64,000 bases of DNA from Actinoplanes octamycinicus. Lineage in GTDB: Bacteria > Actinomycetota > Actinomycetes > Mycobacteriales > Micromonosporaceae. The DNA lies in NCBI RefSeq assembly GCF_014205225.1, contig NZ_JACHNB010000001.1, forward strand, positions 3,019,501-3,083,500. Reading direction: 5' to 3'. Every line of letters begins with the position of its first letter. Within the stretch, counting starts at the first letter, position 1. A model generated the notes under the pieces. The model ran no database searches. It was not told where the DNA came from and saw nothing but the letters and a program-made list of their open reading frames with translations. Below, piece by piece: positions 26,201 to 34,478 of this stretch. The translations under genes and the position numbers were made by a program.

Positions 26201-28022
26201 CGGCGACCGTGCCGATCGCGGCGGCCTGCCCGGCCAGCTCCTCGACCCCGGACTGGTAGTCGGCGAACGCGTCCGGGCGGCGCAGGAACTCGACCGCGCG
26301 GCGGGCGGTGTCGTCGGTGGCGGTGATCAGCGAGGCGTCGATCTCGTCCAGCCGGGTCAGGTCGGCGTAGCGCATCTCGCGCAGCCCGGCCAGCCGGCCG
26401 CGCTCCCGGCGCAACTCGGCGAGCCGGCTGATCCAGCCGCCGGTGCTGGTCGGCGCCTCCGACTCGGCCCGCCGGACCAGCGAGCCGGCCGCCGCGGACG
26501 CCTCGGCCAGGGCCTGCTCGGCCTGCTGGGTGAGCGCCTGCACCGAGGCGAACTCGTCGAGCACCTGGGTGGCCGCGGCGCGCACCTCGGTGAGCGGCTC
26601 GGCCAGGTTTTCCAGCTCCGGGTCGCCGAGCCAGTGGTAGGTGTCGAAGGCCCGGGTGCAGGCCGCGATGATCGCCTCGAAGACCGGCCCGGCCGCGGAC
26701 ATCTCGTCCACCATCCGGGTCACCGACAGCGCGTCGGCGATGCCCCGGACCAGGTCGGCGTTGCCGATCCGGTCGAGCGGTCCGGTCCCGGCCGGCTGGG
26801 CGGCGGCGTGCGCGTCCGAGACGTACGGCGTCTGCCACACCTGCACCGGATGGACCCGGGACGGCTCGTCCCCGGGGCTGCGCAGCACCACCAGCGTGCC
26901 GTCGTCGAAGATCGCGTAGCCGTGCCCGGTGATCGGCGTGGCCACCTCTTTGCGGATCACGTTGTACGGCAGCAGCAGGTAGCGCCCGGTGCCGGCGTCG
27001 TGGAAGACGTGCAGCACGTCCTCGCCGTTCACCGACCGGACCACCCGCTCGAAGGCCAGCCCGCTGGTGTCCTGGTCGAACGTCTTGGACACCCCGGTGG
27101 CCAGGTAGTAGCCGCCGGGGAAGATCACGCCCTGGTCCTCCGGCAGCCGCCGGCAGGCCTGCCCGATCCCGTCCAGGCGCTGCACGTCCCGGGTGCGGGT
27201 GTTGAAGATCAGGTACCGGTACGCGGTCTCCTGGTAGGGCAGCACCCGCAGCAGGATCATCGGCCCGACCCGGGCGTACGAGATCTCCGCGTCGGCGAGG
27301 CTCTGCAGCGGCTCGTCGACCGGCTCGGAGAAGATGCCCTCGCCGTCCTCGGTGTTGTTCTCCACCTTGACGGTCAGCGTCCCGCCGACCGCCTCGACGA
27401 ACACCTCGTCCTCGATCGAGACGTGCGGGTGCCGGCCCAGCACGTGCTGCTCGCGGGTGGTGACCGTCCAGGTGAAGTCGTGCGTGGGCGGGAGCACGTG
27501 GTCGCGTTCCCCGCGGGCGTCCTGGTAGGCCACCGACCCGTCCGGGCCGACCCGCCAGCGCAGCACCTTGAGGTCGTCGGCCCGCGCCCCGGTCTGGAAG
27601 ACCGCGAGCAGCAGCCCCTCGACCCGGCGCAGCTGCCGCAGCCGGGTCTCCTTGTAGTAGCGGTACAGCTCGGCGAAGTCCCGCCGGAAGCCCGGGTCGT
27701 CCAGCAACCCGGGCGCCTGGACCGGCTGGAACTGCCGGTCCACCACGGTGAACACGTCGTCGACCGACGTCTCGGCCTTCATCCCGAGGAACGCGTTGGC
27801 GCCGAACAGCAGCGCCTCGCCGGCCGGCGCGACGTCGGCCGGCACGCAGTTGTTGCCGGTCCGGATCCGCTCCGCGCCGAGCAACTGGGTCTGCTGGGCG
27901 CCGAAGACCTCGACCCGGCGCGTGTTCAGCGCCTCGGCCCGCGCGCCCAGCTCGCGGGCCTTCGCCGCGAGCCGGGCCCGGAGCACCTCGTAGGTGCCCG
28001 CGTCGATGGTCGACTCGGTCAC
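23220..28022 (-). CDS. Giant AAA ATPase annotated in related genomes as DNA repair ATPase
   Basis: Encodes 1600 residues from a GTG that overlaps the flotillin stop by four bases (GTGA). The N-terminal part (about 1-500) is beta-rich with LLFGANAFLGMKAE. The middle (about 500-1100) is a long helical, probably coiled-coil region rich in Ala/Glu/Arg. Near residue 1245 is the Walker A loop PGYGKTTLMEYVADRLG, followed by Walker B NNVLLYLDDIQH and CMAGNPYTESGKRF, as in MoxR-like AAA modules. Actinobacterial homologues of this size are usually labelled DNA repair ATPase, but I know of no direct evidence for repair. The fixed coupling to flotillin and NfeD suggests a membrane-associated function instead. 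Confidence 0.82.
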   Translation of the reverse strand: MTESTIDAGTYEVLRARLAAKARELGARAEALNTRRVEVFGAQQTQLLGAERIRTGNNCVPADVAPAGEALLFGANAFLGMKAETSVDDVFTVVDRQFQPVQAPGLLDDPGFRRDFAELYRYYKETRLRQLRRVEGLLLAVFQTGARADDLKVLRWRVGPDGSVAYQDARGERDHVLPPTHDFTWTVTTREQHVLGRHPHVSIEDEVFVEAVGGTLTVKVENNTEDGEGIFSEPVDEPLQSLADAEISYARVGPMILLRVLPYQETAYRYLIFNTRTRDVQRLDGIGQACRRLPEDQGVIFPGGYYLATGVSKTFDQDTSGLAFERVVRSVNGEDVLHVFHDAGTGRYLLLPYNVIRKEVATPITGHGYAIFDDGTLVVLRSPGDEPSRVHPVQVWQTPYVSDAHAAAQPAGTGPLDRIGNADLVRGIADALSVTRMVDEMSAAGPVFEAIIAACTRAFDTYHWLGDPELENLAEPLTEVRAAATQVLDEFASVQALTQQAEQALAEASAAAGSLVRRAESEAPTSTGGWISRLAELRRERGRLAGLREMRYADLTRLDEIDASLITATDDTARRAVEFLRRPDAFADYQSGVEELAGQAAAIGTVAEAEPVAERITEQSDGLQVVTEVVGGLEIADATVRVSILEQIGTVLGGLNRARATLDGRRRELAAVEGRAAFAAEFALFGQSVSAALAAADTPERCDEHLARLMAQVETLETRFGDVDDFGERLAAKRTEVYEAIAGRRQSLLDERARRADKLADSARRILDAVHRRILTLGDPDEVNTYFATDPMVAKVRSVAEELRAAGDTVRAEELDGQLKAARQEAGRALRDRQDLFGEGGIRLGRHTFAVNEQAIDLTLVPHDGGLAYAITGTDYRAPVTDPGFRQTREFWDQPLVSEYRELYRAEHLAAAILADDPAAATAALTEGTLRELVRRAAEARYDEGYERGVHDADATVILDALLRLHAGAGLLRYDPHTRAEAQLFWAFHTTEEQRKLWTLRASSLVRARELFGSAGAALDELRSELDTAAGVPVGAYLVEELAAGHGFATSAGARTLLDRFHRELGGARFADDLRALESDLAARRQLAHAWLDAFLHAKPDAGDRSDLAEAVAVELTGTALSRYDVSAATSETVSGLLGVHPRITDGHLTVRLDALLDRTREFREVRMPAYRAYQKQRAALAAAERDRLRLDEFKPRVMTTFVRNRLLDEVYLPLIGDNLARQLGAAGDDKRTDRSGLLLLISPPGYGKTTLMEYVADRLGLIFVKVNGPALGHGVTSLDPADAPDATARQEVEKISLALEMGNNVLLYLDDIQHTNPELLQKFISLCDAQRRMEGVWDGRTRTYDLRGKRFAVCMAGNPYTESGKRFRIPDMLANRADVWNLGDVLAGREDLFELSYLENALTANTVLAPLAGRDTADLPLLLRLAEGDEAARADRLSYPYSAAELEQILAVLRKMKRVQRVVLRVNQAYIASAAQADASRTEPPFKLQGSYRNMNKLAERIVPAMNDDELEQVLDDHYLGEAQTLTGGAEANLLKLAEIRGRLDPARAGRWAEVKAGYLREQALGGSEADPMSRAAGAVALVADRVAAVEAAIGRLGR

Positions 28023-29986
28023 TCAGACCGGTCCTTCTTGTCGGCCTTGATCTGGTTCGCCACCGCCGCCGCCACGCTCAGGTTCGCCACGTCCGCGGTC
28101 GACACCGCGCCGGCCACCTTGCGCAGGTCGTCGGCCAGGTCGCCCTCGCCGTTGAGGTAGCGCGCGCCGACCGTCTGGGCGACCGTGCTGTGCTCGACGA
28201 AGCCGTCGAGGCTCTTGCCGAGCGAGATCGAGCCGACCAGCTTGTCGAAGAAGACCGAGTCGCCGCCGACGATGTCGATGTCGGCTTTCTCCAGGCCGGC
28301 CGCGACCACCATGGCCTGCGCCTCGGCGATCTCCTTGTGCACGGTGATGCCGGCCAGCCGGATCTCCTTCTCCATCTCCAGCCGCAGGCGGTACTCCTCG
28401 TGCGCGCGGGTGACGTCGTCGAGGGTGGCCATCGCGCCGGCCTTCTGCTCCAGGCCCTCCGCCTCGCCCTTCAGCTTCTCCTTGATCGCCTCGGCGGCGA
28501 CCAGCGCCTTCTGCCGCTCCACCGCGGCCTCGGCCAGACCGGTCTTCTCGATCACCTCGGCCTCGGCGCGGCCGGTCTTCTCGATCACCTCGGCGTTGCG
28601 CTCGCGGACCTGGACGTCGGCCAGGCCGGCCGCGGCGGTCTCCGCCTGGATGCCCTCGGCCAGCCGGATCTTGGCGCGCGCGTCCAGCTCGGCGGACTGC
28701 TGCCGGGCCTCGGCGAGCAGCAGCTGCTCGCGGGCCTTGAACTTGGCCGCGGCCTCCGCCGCCTCGGCCGCCTTGATGTCCTTGACCAGTGCCTCCTGCG
28801 CCTCCGCCTCGGCGTTGATGATGACCGCCTGGCGGGTCCGCTCGGCCTCCTCGACGGTGCGCAGGCGCTTGATGTTCTCCTCCTGCTCGGCGACCGTCTT
28901 CTCCACCGCGATCCGCTCCCGGATCACCTCGGCCATCGACCGCTTCTCGGTCTCGACCTCCTTGTCCTTGGCGATGGTGGACAGCTCGGTCTCCCGCTGC
29001 CGGCCGATCACCTCGAGCATCCGGTCCTTCTCGATCCGCTCGGTCTCGATCGCGATGACCCGCTCGCGGTTCTTCTCGGCGACCGCGATCTCCCGGTTCT
29101 TGTTCTCCGCCTGCACGCCGAGCTGCTGCTCGGTCTTGATCCGGGCGGCCTCCGAGCGCAGCGTCTCCTCGGCCCGGGCCAGCGCGATCTCGGCCTCCTC
29201 GCGGGCCCGGATGGTCTCGATCTCGCGGCGCTGCTTGATCTCCGCGTCCGCCTTGCGGCGCTCCAGCTCGAGGATCGCCTCGCGGGCGTCCACGTCCTGG
29301 CGGGTGATCTCCTTCTCCTCGTTGCGCCGGAAGTCGTTGGTGCGCACCGCCTCGATCGCGGTCAGCTCAGTGATCTTGCGGATGCCCTGGGCGTCCAGGA
29401 TGTTCTTCGGGTCCAGCGAGCCGAGCGGGGTCTGCTCGAGGAAGTCGATGGCCGCGTCCTCCAGGCTGTACCCGTTCAGATCGGTGCCGATCACCTCGAT
29501 GATCTGGTCCCGGAAGTCGTTGCGCTTGGTGTAGAGGTCGACGAAGTCGAGCTGCTTGCCGACGGTCTTGAGCGCCTCGGAGAACTTCGCGTTGAACAGC
29601 TCCTGCAGCGTCGCCTCGTTGCTGGCCCGGCTGGTGCCGATCGCCTGGGCCACCTTGATCACGTCCTCGGTGGTCTTGTTGACCCGGACGAAGAAGGTGA
29701 TCCGGATGTCGGCCCGGATGTTGTCCCGGCAGATCAGGCCCTCCCGGCCGGTGCGGGAGATCTCGATCGTCTTCACCGAGATGTCCATGATCTCGGCCTT
29801 GTGCAGGACGGGCAGCACCACCGCGCCGGTGAAGGTCACGTCCACCCGGCGCACCTTGGAGACGATCAGAGCCTTGCCCTGTTCCACCTTCCGGAACATC
29901 CGGCTGAGGAAGAACAGCACGCCGAGCGTGATCAGTACGACGACGGCGACAAGCACACCGAAACCGGTGGAGACAACGTCCATCAA
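28019..29986 (-). CDS. Flotillin-family SPFH/band 7 protein
   Basis: Encodes 655 residues. One membrane segment at about 8-30 (GVLVAVVVLITLGVLFFLSRM) is followed by the SPFH domain (about 35-210, with EQGKALIVSKVRRVDVTFTG). A long coiled coil rich in Ala/Glu (210-530) includes AEAEVIEKTG repeats. A C-terminal part contains GGDSVFFDKLVGS, as in other bacterial flotillins. Flotillins scaffold membrane microdomains and oligomerise. ATG overlaps the NfeD stop (ATGA) and the stop overlaps the ATPase start, so the three are made together. It is longer than FloT of Bacillus (about 500), mainly in the coiled coil and tail. Confidence 0.93.
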   Translation of the reverse strand: MMDVVSTGFGVLVAVVVLITLGVLFFLSRMFRKVEQGKALIVSKVRRVDVTFTGAVVLPVLHKAEIMDISVKTIEISRTGREGLICRDNIRADIRITFFVRVNKTTEDVIKVAQAIGTSRASNEATLQELFNAKFSEALKTVGKQLDFVDLYTKRNDFRDQIIEVIGTDLNGYSLEDAAIDFLEQTPLGSLDPKNILDAQGIRKITELTAIEAVRTNDFRRNEEKEITRQDVDAREAILELERRKADAEIKQRREIETIRAREEAEIALARAEETLRSEAARIKTEQQLGVQAENKNREIAVAEKNRERVIAIETERIEKDRMLEVIGRQRETELSTIAKDKEVETEKRSMAEVIRERIAVEKTVAEQEENIKRLRTVEEAERTRQAVIINAEAEAQEALVKDIKAAEAAEAAAKFKAREQLLLAEARQQSAELDARAKIRLAEGIQAETAAAGLADVQVRERNAEVIEKTGRAEAEVIEKTGLAEAAVERQKALVAAEAIKEKLKGEAEGLEQKAGAMATLDDVTRAHEEYRLRLEMEKEIRLAGITVHKEIAEAQAMVVAAGLEKADIDIVGGDSVFFDKLVGSISLGKSLDGFVEHSTVAQTVGARYLNGEGDLADDLRKVAGAVSTADVANLSVAAAVANQIKADKKDRSE

Positions 29987-30546
29987 AGGCCTTTCTTGGC
30001 GATATCAGCAGGGACGACCCAGAAGAACTCGCCCTCCGGGTCGACGTCGTAGATGAGGGCGACGGTGCCGGCGGGCAACTGGTCCGCGCCGGTCTGGCGG
30101 ACCTGGATGATCGCCGACGAGCCGTCCGGGGCGTGCACCTCGGCCTGGCCGAACGTGCCGGTCACCCGGCCGGTGCGGATGACGCAGGTCAGGCCGACGA
30201 AGTCGGCGCGGGAGGCGTCCGGGCCGGTGGGCAGCAGCCGGCGCAGCGGGATGGCCACCAGCCGGGTCAGGATCGCGGCGACCACCAGGGCGGCCAGCGG
30301 GACCAGCCAGAGCGGCGCCGGCCCGTGCCACTGCGCGCCGGCCAGGGTCCCGAACCAGGCGAGCGCCACCAGCAGCGAGACGAAGACCGGGATCGGCACA
30401 CCGAGCAGCGCGCCGTGGCCGTGCCCGGCCTCCGGGTCGGCGCCGCCCACGATCACCACGAGCCAGTAACCGATCACCAGGATCAGCAACGGGGTCAGGA
30501 GAACGGTGGGGAAGCTCAGGGCGGCCTCGACGAATCCGTTCCCCAT
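29983..30546 (-). CDS. NfeD-like membrane protein with OB-fold domain
   Basis: Encodes 187 residues. Two or three membrane helices occur before residue 95 (PTVLLTPLLILVIGYWLVVIV; VFVSLLVALAWFGTLAG; LAALVVAAILTRLVAIPL). A C-terminal beta-barrel of about 75 residues (DFVGLTCVIRTGRVTGTFGQAEV through IYDVDPEGEFFWVVP) matches the short NfeD type that pairs with flotillins. It lacks the ClpP-like protease of long NfeD proteins. It is the first gene of the NfeD-flotillin-ATPase operon and is thought to help flotillin assembly. AGGA lies about 12 bases upstream of the ATG. Confidence 0.85.
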   Translation of the reverse strand: MGNGFVEAALSFPTVLLTPLLILVIGYWLVVIVGGADPEAGHGHGALLGVPIPVFVSLLVALAWFGTLAGAQWHGPAPLWLVPLAALVVAAILTRLVAIPLRRLLPTGPDASRADFVGLTCVIRTGRVTGTFGQAEVHAPDGSSAIIQVRQTGADQLPAGTVALIYDVDPEGEFFWVVPADIAKKGL

Positions 30547-30679
30547 GAAGACTCGGTCCTGTTCTCTCGCAGCGGGCTCACAGGGTGACAGCCGCCGTCA
30601 ATCCGCGCTGTCCAGGGACAGACAGTCCGGGGATAACCATGGCCTTCATCGGTCGATCACGGAAGGGGAGACTTGGGTC

Positions 30680-31498
30680 ATGGATCGGGAACAACTGGCC
30701 CATTTTCTTCGGACCCGCCGCGAGGCCCTGCAACCGGAGGATGTCGGACTGCCGCGCGGGCCGCGCCGGCGGACCGGTGGCCTGCGGCGGGAGGAGGTGG
30801 CGGCGCTGGCCGGCATGTCGGCCGACTACTACGGGCGAATCGAGCAGCAGCGCGGCCCGGCGCCGTCCGACCAGATGCTGGCCGCGCTGGCCCGGGCCAT
30901 GCACCTGAGCCTGGCCGAGCGGGACCACCTGTTCCGGCTGGGCGGGCACCCGGCGCCGCGCCGGTCGCTGCGCGACGACCACATCAGCCCCGGCATGATG
31001 CGGATCGTCGACCGGCTGATGGACACCCCGGCCATGGTGCTGTCCCGGTGCGGCGAGACGCTGCGCCAGACGCCGATGGCGCAGGCCCTGTTCGGTGACG
31101 AGACCCGGTTCACCGGGCTGGCCCGGGCGACCGTCTACCGCTGGTTCACCGACCCGGCGAGCCGGCGCGTCTACCCGGAGCGGGACCACCCGAAGCACGC
31201 GCGGTACTTCACCGCGAGCCTGCGCCGGGCCTACACGGCCGACCCGGACGGCCGGGCCGGGGAGATCGTCGCGGCGCTGCTCGCGGCCAGCCCCGAGTTC
31301 GCCGCGCTCTGGGACGAGCACCAGGTCGGCCTGACCCACGTCGACCGCAAGACGCTGGTCCACCCGGACCTCGGCGAGCTCGAACTGTGGTGCCAGAACC
31401 TGCACGACCCGGAGCAGGAACACACCCTGCTGGTGTTCACCGCGGCGCCCGGTTCGCCCAGTTACGAGAAGCTGCAACTGCTCGCCGCCGTCGCCTGA
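30680..31498 (+). CDS. XRE-family regulator with MmyB-like ligand-binding domain
   Basis: Encodes 272 residues from an ATG with GGAAGGGGAG nine bases upstream. The HTH at about 10-75 contains LRREEVAALAGMSADYYGRIEQQRG. The C-terminal domain (about 100-270) has the MmyB pattern LSRCGETLRQTPMAQALFGD, FTDPASRRVYPER and ELWCQNLHDPEQEHTLLVFTAAPGSPS, a PAS-like pocket thought to bind lipids. In actinobacteria these regulators usually control an adjacent oxidoreductase, here the SDR gene 65 bases downstream. The palindrome between the two genes is the likely operator. Confidence 0.9.
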   Translation: MDREQLAHFLRTRREALQPEDVGLPRGPRRRTGGLRREEVAALAGMSADYYGRIEQQRGPAPSDQMLAALARAMHLSLAERDHLFRLGGHPAPRRSLRDDHISPGMMRIVDRLMDTPAMVLSRCGETLRQTPMAQALFGDETRFTGLARATVYRWFTDPASRRVYPERDHPKHARYFTASLRRAYTADPDGRAGEIVAALLAASPEFAALWDEHQVGLTHVDRKTLVHPDLGELELWCQNLHDPEQEHTLLVFTAAPGSPSYEKLQLLAAVA

Positions 31499-31510
31499 CG
31501 ACCACACCGC

Positions 31511-31526
31511 TTTTTCGTACGAAAAA
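31511..31526. promoter_or_regulatory. Perfect 16-bp AT-rich palindrome, possible operator
   Basis: TTTTTCGTACGAAAAA is perfectly symmetric and lies between the XRE regulator stop and the SDR start. Such an AT-rich palindrome is unexpected in this GC-rich DNA. It could instead be a weak terminator hairpin for the regulator. Confidence 0.5.
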
Positions 31527-31563
31527 GGCTCTTTCGCTCCGCAACTCCTGGAAAGGCTGTGCC

Positions 31564-32286
31564 ATGCCCAGAATCGCCCTGATCACCGGTGGCAACCGCG
31601 GACTCGGCCGGGCCACCGCCCTGGCCCTGATCGAGGCCGGCATCGAGGTGATCTACACGCACCGCGGCGACCCCGGCGAGAAGATCGACGCGATCCCGCT
31701 GGAGCTCACCGTCGGCGCCCTCGAGACCTACGACGACTTCGCCACCGAGCTGCGGCGGGTGCTGCGCGACCGGTTCGGCCGGGAGGACTTCGACTTCCTG
31801 GTCAACAACGCCGGCGTCGGGGTGCACGCGTCGATCGCCGACACCACCGTCGAGGCCTTCGACGAGCTGCTGAACGTGCACTTCCGCGGCGTCTTCTTCC
31901 TGACCCAGAAGCTGCTCCCGCTGATCGCCGACGGGGGCCGGATCGTCAACCTGTCGACCGGTCTGGCCCGGTTCACCGGGGACGGCTACGCCGCCTACGC
32001 CTCGATGAAGGGCGCCATCGAGGTCTTCACCCGCTACCTGGCCAAGGAGGCGGCCGCCCGTGGCATCACCGCCAACACGGTCGCCCCCGGCCCGGCCGCC
32101 ACCGAGTTCGCCGGCGGCATGCTGCGGGACAACGAGCAGGTCCGCGAGGGTCTGGCCCGGGTGATCGCGCTCGGCCGGGTCGGTGAGCCGGAGGAGATCG
32201 CCGGCGTCATCACCGCGATGCTCGGCACCGACACCCGCTGGATCACCGGCCAGCGGATCGAGGCCTCCGGCGGCATGCACCTCTAG
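31564..32286 (+). CDS. Short-chain dehydrogenase/reductase
   Basis: Encodes 240 residues, standard for classical SDR enzymes. The Rossmann glycine motif is TGGNRGLG near the N-terminus, the NNAGV structural motif follows at about residue 82, and the catalytic S-Y-K set appears as VNLSTGL and YAAYASMKGA. The C-terminal NTVAPGPAATEF and IEASGGMHL blocks are typical. It is a cytoplasmic NAD(P)-dependent oxidoreductase of unknown substrate. GGAAAGG lies seven bases before the ATG. The gene follows an MmyB-type XRE regulator that probably controls it. Confidence 0.93.
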   Translation: MPRIALITGGNRGLGRATALALIEAGIEVIYTHRGDPGEKIDAIPLELTVGALETYDDFATELRRVLRDRFGREDFDFLVNNAGVGVHASIADTTVEAFDELLNVHFRGVFFLTQKLLPLIADGGRIVNLSTGLARFTGDGYAAYASMKGAIEVFTRYLAKEAAARGITANTVAPGPAATEFAGGMLRDNEQVREGLARVIALGRVGEPEEIAGVITAMLGTDTRWITGQRIEASGGMHL

Positions 32287-32296
32287 GCGCTAAGGC

Positions 32297-32935
32297 CTAG
32301 GCGACGTCCAGGTCGTTGAGGCGGTTGATCTCGCTGCCCTGCTCGACCGCCGTCTCATTGGCCATTTCGGACAGTCGCTGATCCATCCCGCCGCGCAGCA
32401 GATCACCGGCCATCTGCTGCGCGCCGCGGTGGTGCTCGATCATCATGGTCACGAACCGGCGGTCGAAGTCGGCGCCACGCGCCCCGGCCAGCGTGCTCAT
32501 CGCGGCCGCGGTCTGCATCCCGGGCATCCCGGCGTGGTCGTGGCCGGGCTCGTTCTCCGGCTTGCCGCGGTCCCGCAGCCAGGACCGGAGCACCTCGATC
32601 TCGGGTTGCTGGGCGGCGCTGATCCGGCCGGCCAGGGCACGCACCCCGGCGTTCCCGGCCCGGCCGGTGGCCAGCCCGGCCATCTCGACGGCCTGCGCGT
32701 GGTGCGCGATCATCATCTGCGCGTAGGTCACGTCGATCGCGTTGTAGAGCGATCCGTCCGGCGCCTCAAGATGATCGGAGTCGGTCACAACGGCGGACTC
32801 CCCGGGGCGTCCCGGCACCACCACGCGGACCGGGGGAGCGGCAGCCGGCGGCTCCTCCCGGCGCTGCGACAGCACCACGGTCGCCGCCACGGCGACCAGA
32901 ACGACGGGCACAACGATCCACATCCGGCGATTCAT
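32297..32935 (-). CDS. DUF305 protein, membrane-anchored
   Basis: Encodes 212 residues from an ATG with GGAGGGGG five bases upstream; the frame is open further 5' but that part overlaps the divergent promoter. An N-terminal helix (MWIVVPVVLVAVAATVVL) is followed by a ferritin-like helical DUF305 domain in two halves, each with a His-rich motif: MMIAHHAQAVEMA and MMIEHHRGAQQMA. DUF305 proteins occur in metal and copper stress contexts and the His/Met pairs may bind metal. It is divergent from the LVIVD-repeat gene, 106 bp apart, and the two may be co-regulated. Confidence 0.9.
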   Translation of the reverse strand: MNRRMWIVVPVVLVAVAATVVLSQRREEPPAAAPPVRVVVPGRPGESAVVTDSDHLEAPDGSLYNAIDVTYAQMMIAHHAQAVEMAGLATGRAGNAGVRALAGRISAAQQPEIEVLRSWLRDRGKPENEPGHDHAGMPGMQTAAAMSTLAGARGADFDRRFVTMMIEHHRGAQQMAGDLLRGGMDQRLSEMANETAVEQGSEINRLNDLDVA

Positions 32936-33041
32936 CGATCCCCCTCCGGCGGCTATCGTAGCCAAAGTCATCGATGTCGCTGGTGGTGCGCACACGTTCA
33001 CATGTGGTGCCCGCCGGTGACTCGCAGCCGGAAGGAGCTCC

Positions 33042-34457
33042 ATGAAGCACCTGGCCTCACGAGGGCTGGCCGCGATCGCGATCATGCTCAGCCTGACGGT
33101 CGCCGCACCGGCCCGGGCCGGCACGACCGCCGTGCCCGGGGTGGACGAGATCGTCAGCAGCCCGAACATCACCCAGGTCGGCCACCTGGACAACAAGACC
33201 GGCGGCCCGTTCGCCGCGGAGAACTCGTACAACACCGACTGGGCGTTCCGCGGACACTACGCGTTCAGCGGCAACTACAACGGCTTCACCGTCTACGACA
33301 TCAGCAACCCGCGCGACCCGAAGATCGCCACCCAGGTGCTCTGCCCGGGCTCGCAGAACGACCTGTCGATCCACGGCGACCTGCTCTTCCTGGCCACCGA
33401 CTCGCAGCGCTCCGACGACTCGTGCGCCAGCGTCGCGGTGCCCGGCACCGCGCCGGCCGAGACGCCGCGCTGGGAGGGGATCAAGGTCTTCGACGTCAAG
33501 GACCCGCTGAACCCGCGCTACGTGGCCGCGGTCAAGACCGACTGCGGCTCGCACACCGAGACGCTGGTCCCGGGCAAGGGCCGCGACAAATCGGTTTATC
33601 TGTACGTGTCGTCGTACAACCTGTCGGGCGCGAGCGTGCCGAACTGCGCGCTGCCGCACGACAAGATCTCGATCGTCAAGGTGCCGCTGCGGAACCCGGC
33701 CGCGGCCGCCGTGGTGGCCACCCCGGTGCTGTTCCCGGACGGCGGCTACGAGGGTGACGAGGACAGCTCGCCGACCACCGGATGCCACGACATCACCGCG
33801 TACCCGCAGCGGGACATCGCGGCCGGCGCCTGCATGGGCGACGGCGCGCTGTTCGACATCTCGAACCCGGTGGCGCCCAAGGTGATCACCACGGTCCGGG
33901 ACACGACGAACTTCGCGTTCTGGCACTCGGCGACGTTCAACAACGCCGGCACCAAGGTGGTCTTCACCGACGAGCTGGGCGGCGGTGGCGGCGCGACCTG
34001 CAACCCGACCGTCGGCCCGGACCGCGGCGCCGACGCGATCTACGACATCACCGGCAAGGGCAAGCGGCTCACCCTGCAGTTCCGCAGCTACTTCAAGATC
34101 CCGCGGGAGAACGCCGCGACCGAGAACTGCGTGGCCCACAACGGCTCGCTGATCCCGGTGCCCGGCCGCGACGTCATGGTGCAGGCCTGGTACCAGGGCG
34201 GCATCTCGATCTGGGACTTCACCGACTCGCGCAAGCCGGTGGAGATCGCCTACTGGGAGCGCGGGCCGCTGAGCACCGAGCGGCTGATCCTGGGCGGCTC
34301 CTGGTCGGCGTACTGGTACAACGGCTACGTCTACTCCAGCGACATCCAGAAGGGCCTGGACGTGCTGAAGGTCGACGACCGCCGGCTGCGCGGCGCCGAC
34401 TGGTTCCGGACCCGGCAGTTCAACGCGCAGACCCAGGAGAACTTCTTCACCTGGTGA
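33042..34457 (+). CDS. Secreted LVIVD-repeat (beta-propeller-like) protein
   Basis: Encodes 471 residues from an ATG with GGAAGGAG six bases upstream. A Sec signal peptide with cleavage near AAPARAG is followed by a series of LVIVD-type blades (FTVYDISNPRDPKIA, IKVFDVKDPLNPRYVA, GALFDISNPVAPKVI, ISIWDFTDSRKPVEIA), which pack as a propeller. Several cysteines (CPGSQN, CHDITAYP, CVAHNG) probably form disulfides. No enzymatic motif is visible. It is divergent from the DUF305 gene. Probably a cell-surface or exported binding protein; the ligand is unknown. Confidence 0.88.
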   Translation: MKHLASRGLAAIAIMLSLTVAAPARAGTTAVPGVDEIVSSPNITQVGHLDNKTGGPFAAENSYNTDWAFRGHYAFSGNYNGFTVYDISNPRDPKIATQVLCPGSQNDLSIHGDLLFLATDSQRSDDSCASVAVPGTAPAETPRWEGIKVFDVKDPLNPRYVAAVKTDCGSHTETLVPGKGRDKSVYLYVSSYNLSGASVPNCALPHDKISIVKVPLRNPAAAAVVATPVLFPDGGYEGDEDSSPTTGCHDITAYPQRDIAAGACMGDGALFDISNPVAPKVITTVRDTTNFAFWHSATFNNAGTKVVFTDELGGGGGATCNPTVGPDRGADAIYDITGKGKRLTLQFRSYFKIPRENAATENCVAHNGSLIPVPGRDVMVQAWYQGGISIWDFTDSRKPVEIAYWERGPLSTERLILGGSWSAYWYNGYVYSSDIQKGLDVLKVDDRRLRGADWFRTRQFNAQTQENFFTW

Positions 34458-34478
34458 CGCGGACGCGCCCGGCCGGTG

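Noticed and set aside
23013..28160. A 1715-codon open frame on the plus strand
   Set aside because: It is antisense to the ATPase gene; the translation is Gly/Arg/Val-rich and results from high GC. The minus-strand protein has Walker motifs.
28190..30052. A 620-codon plus-strand open frame over flotillin and NfeD
   Set aside because: Antisense shadow; the SPFH and NfeD proteins on the minus strand are certain.
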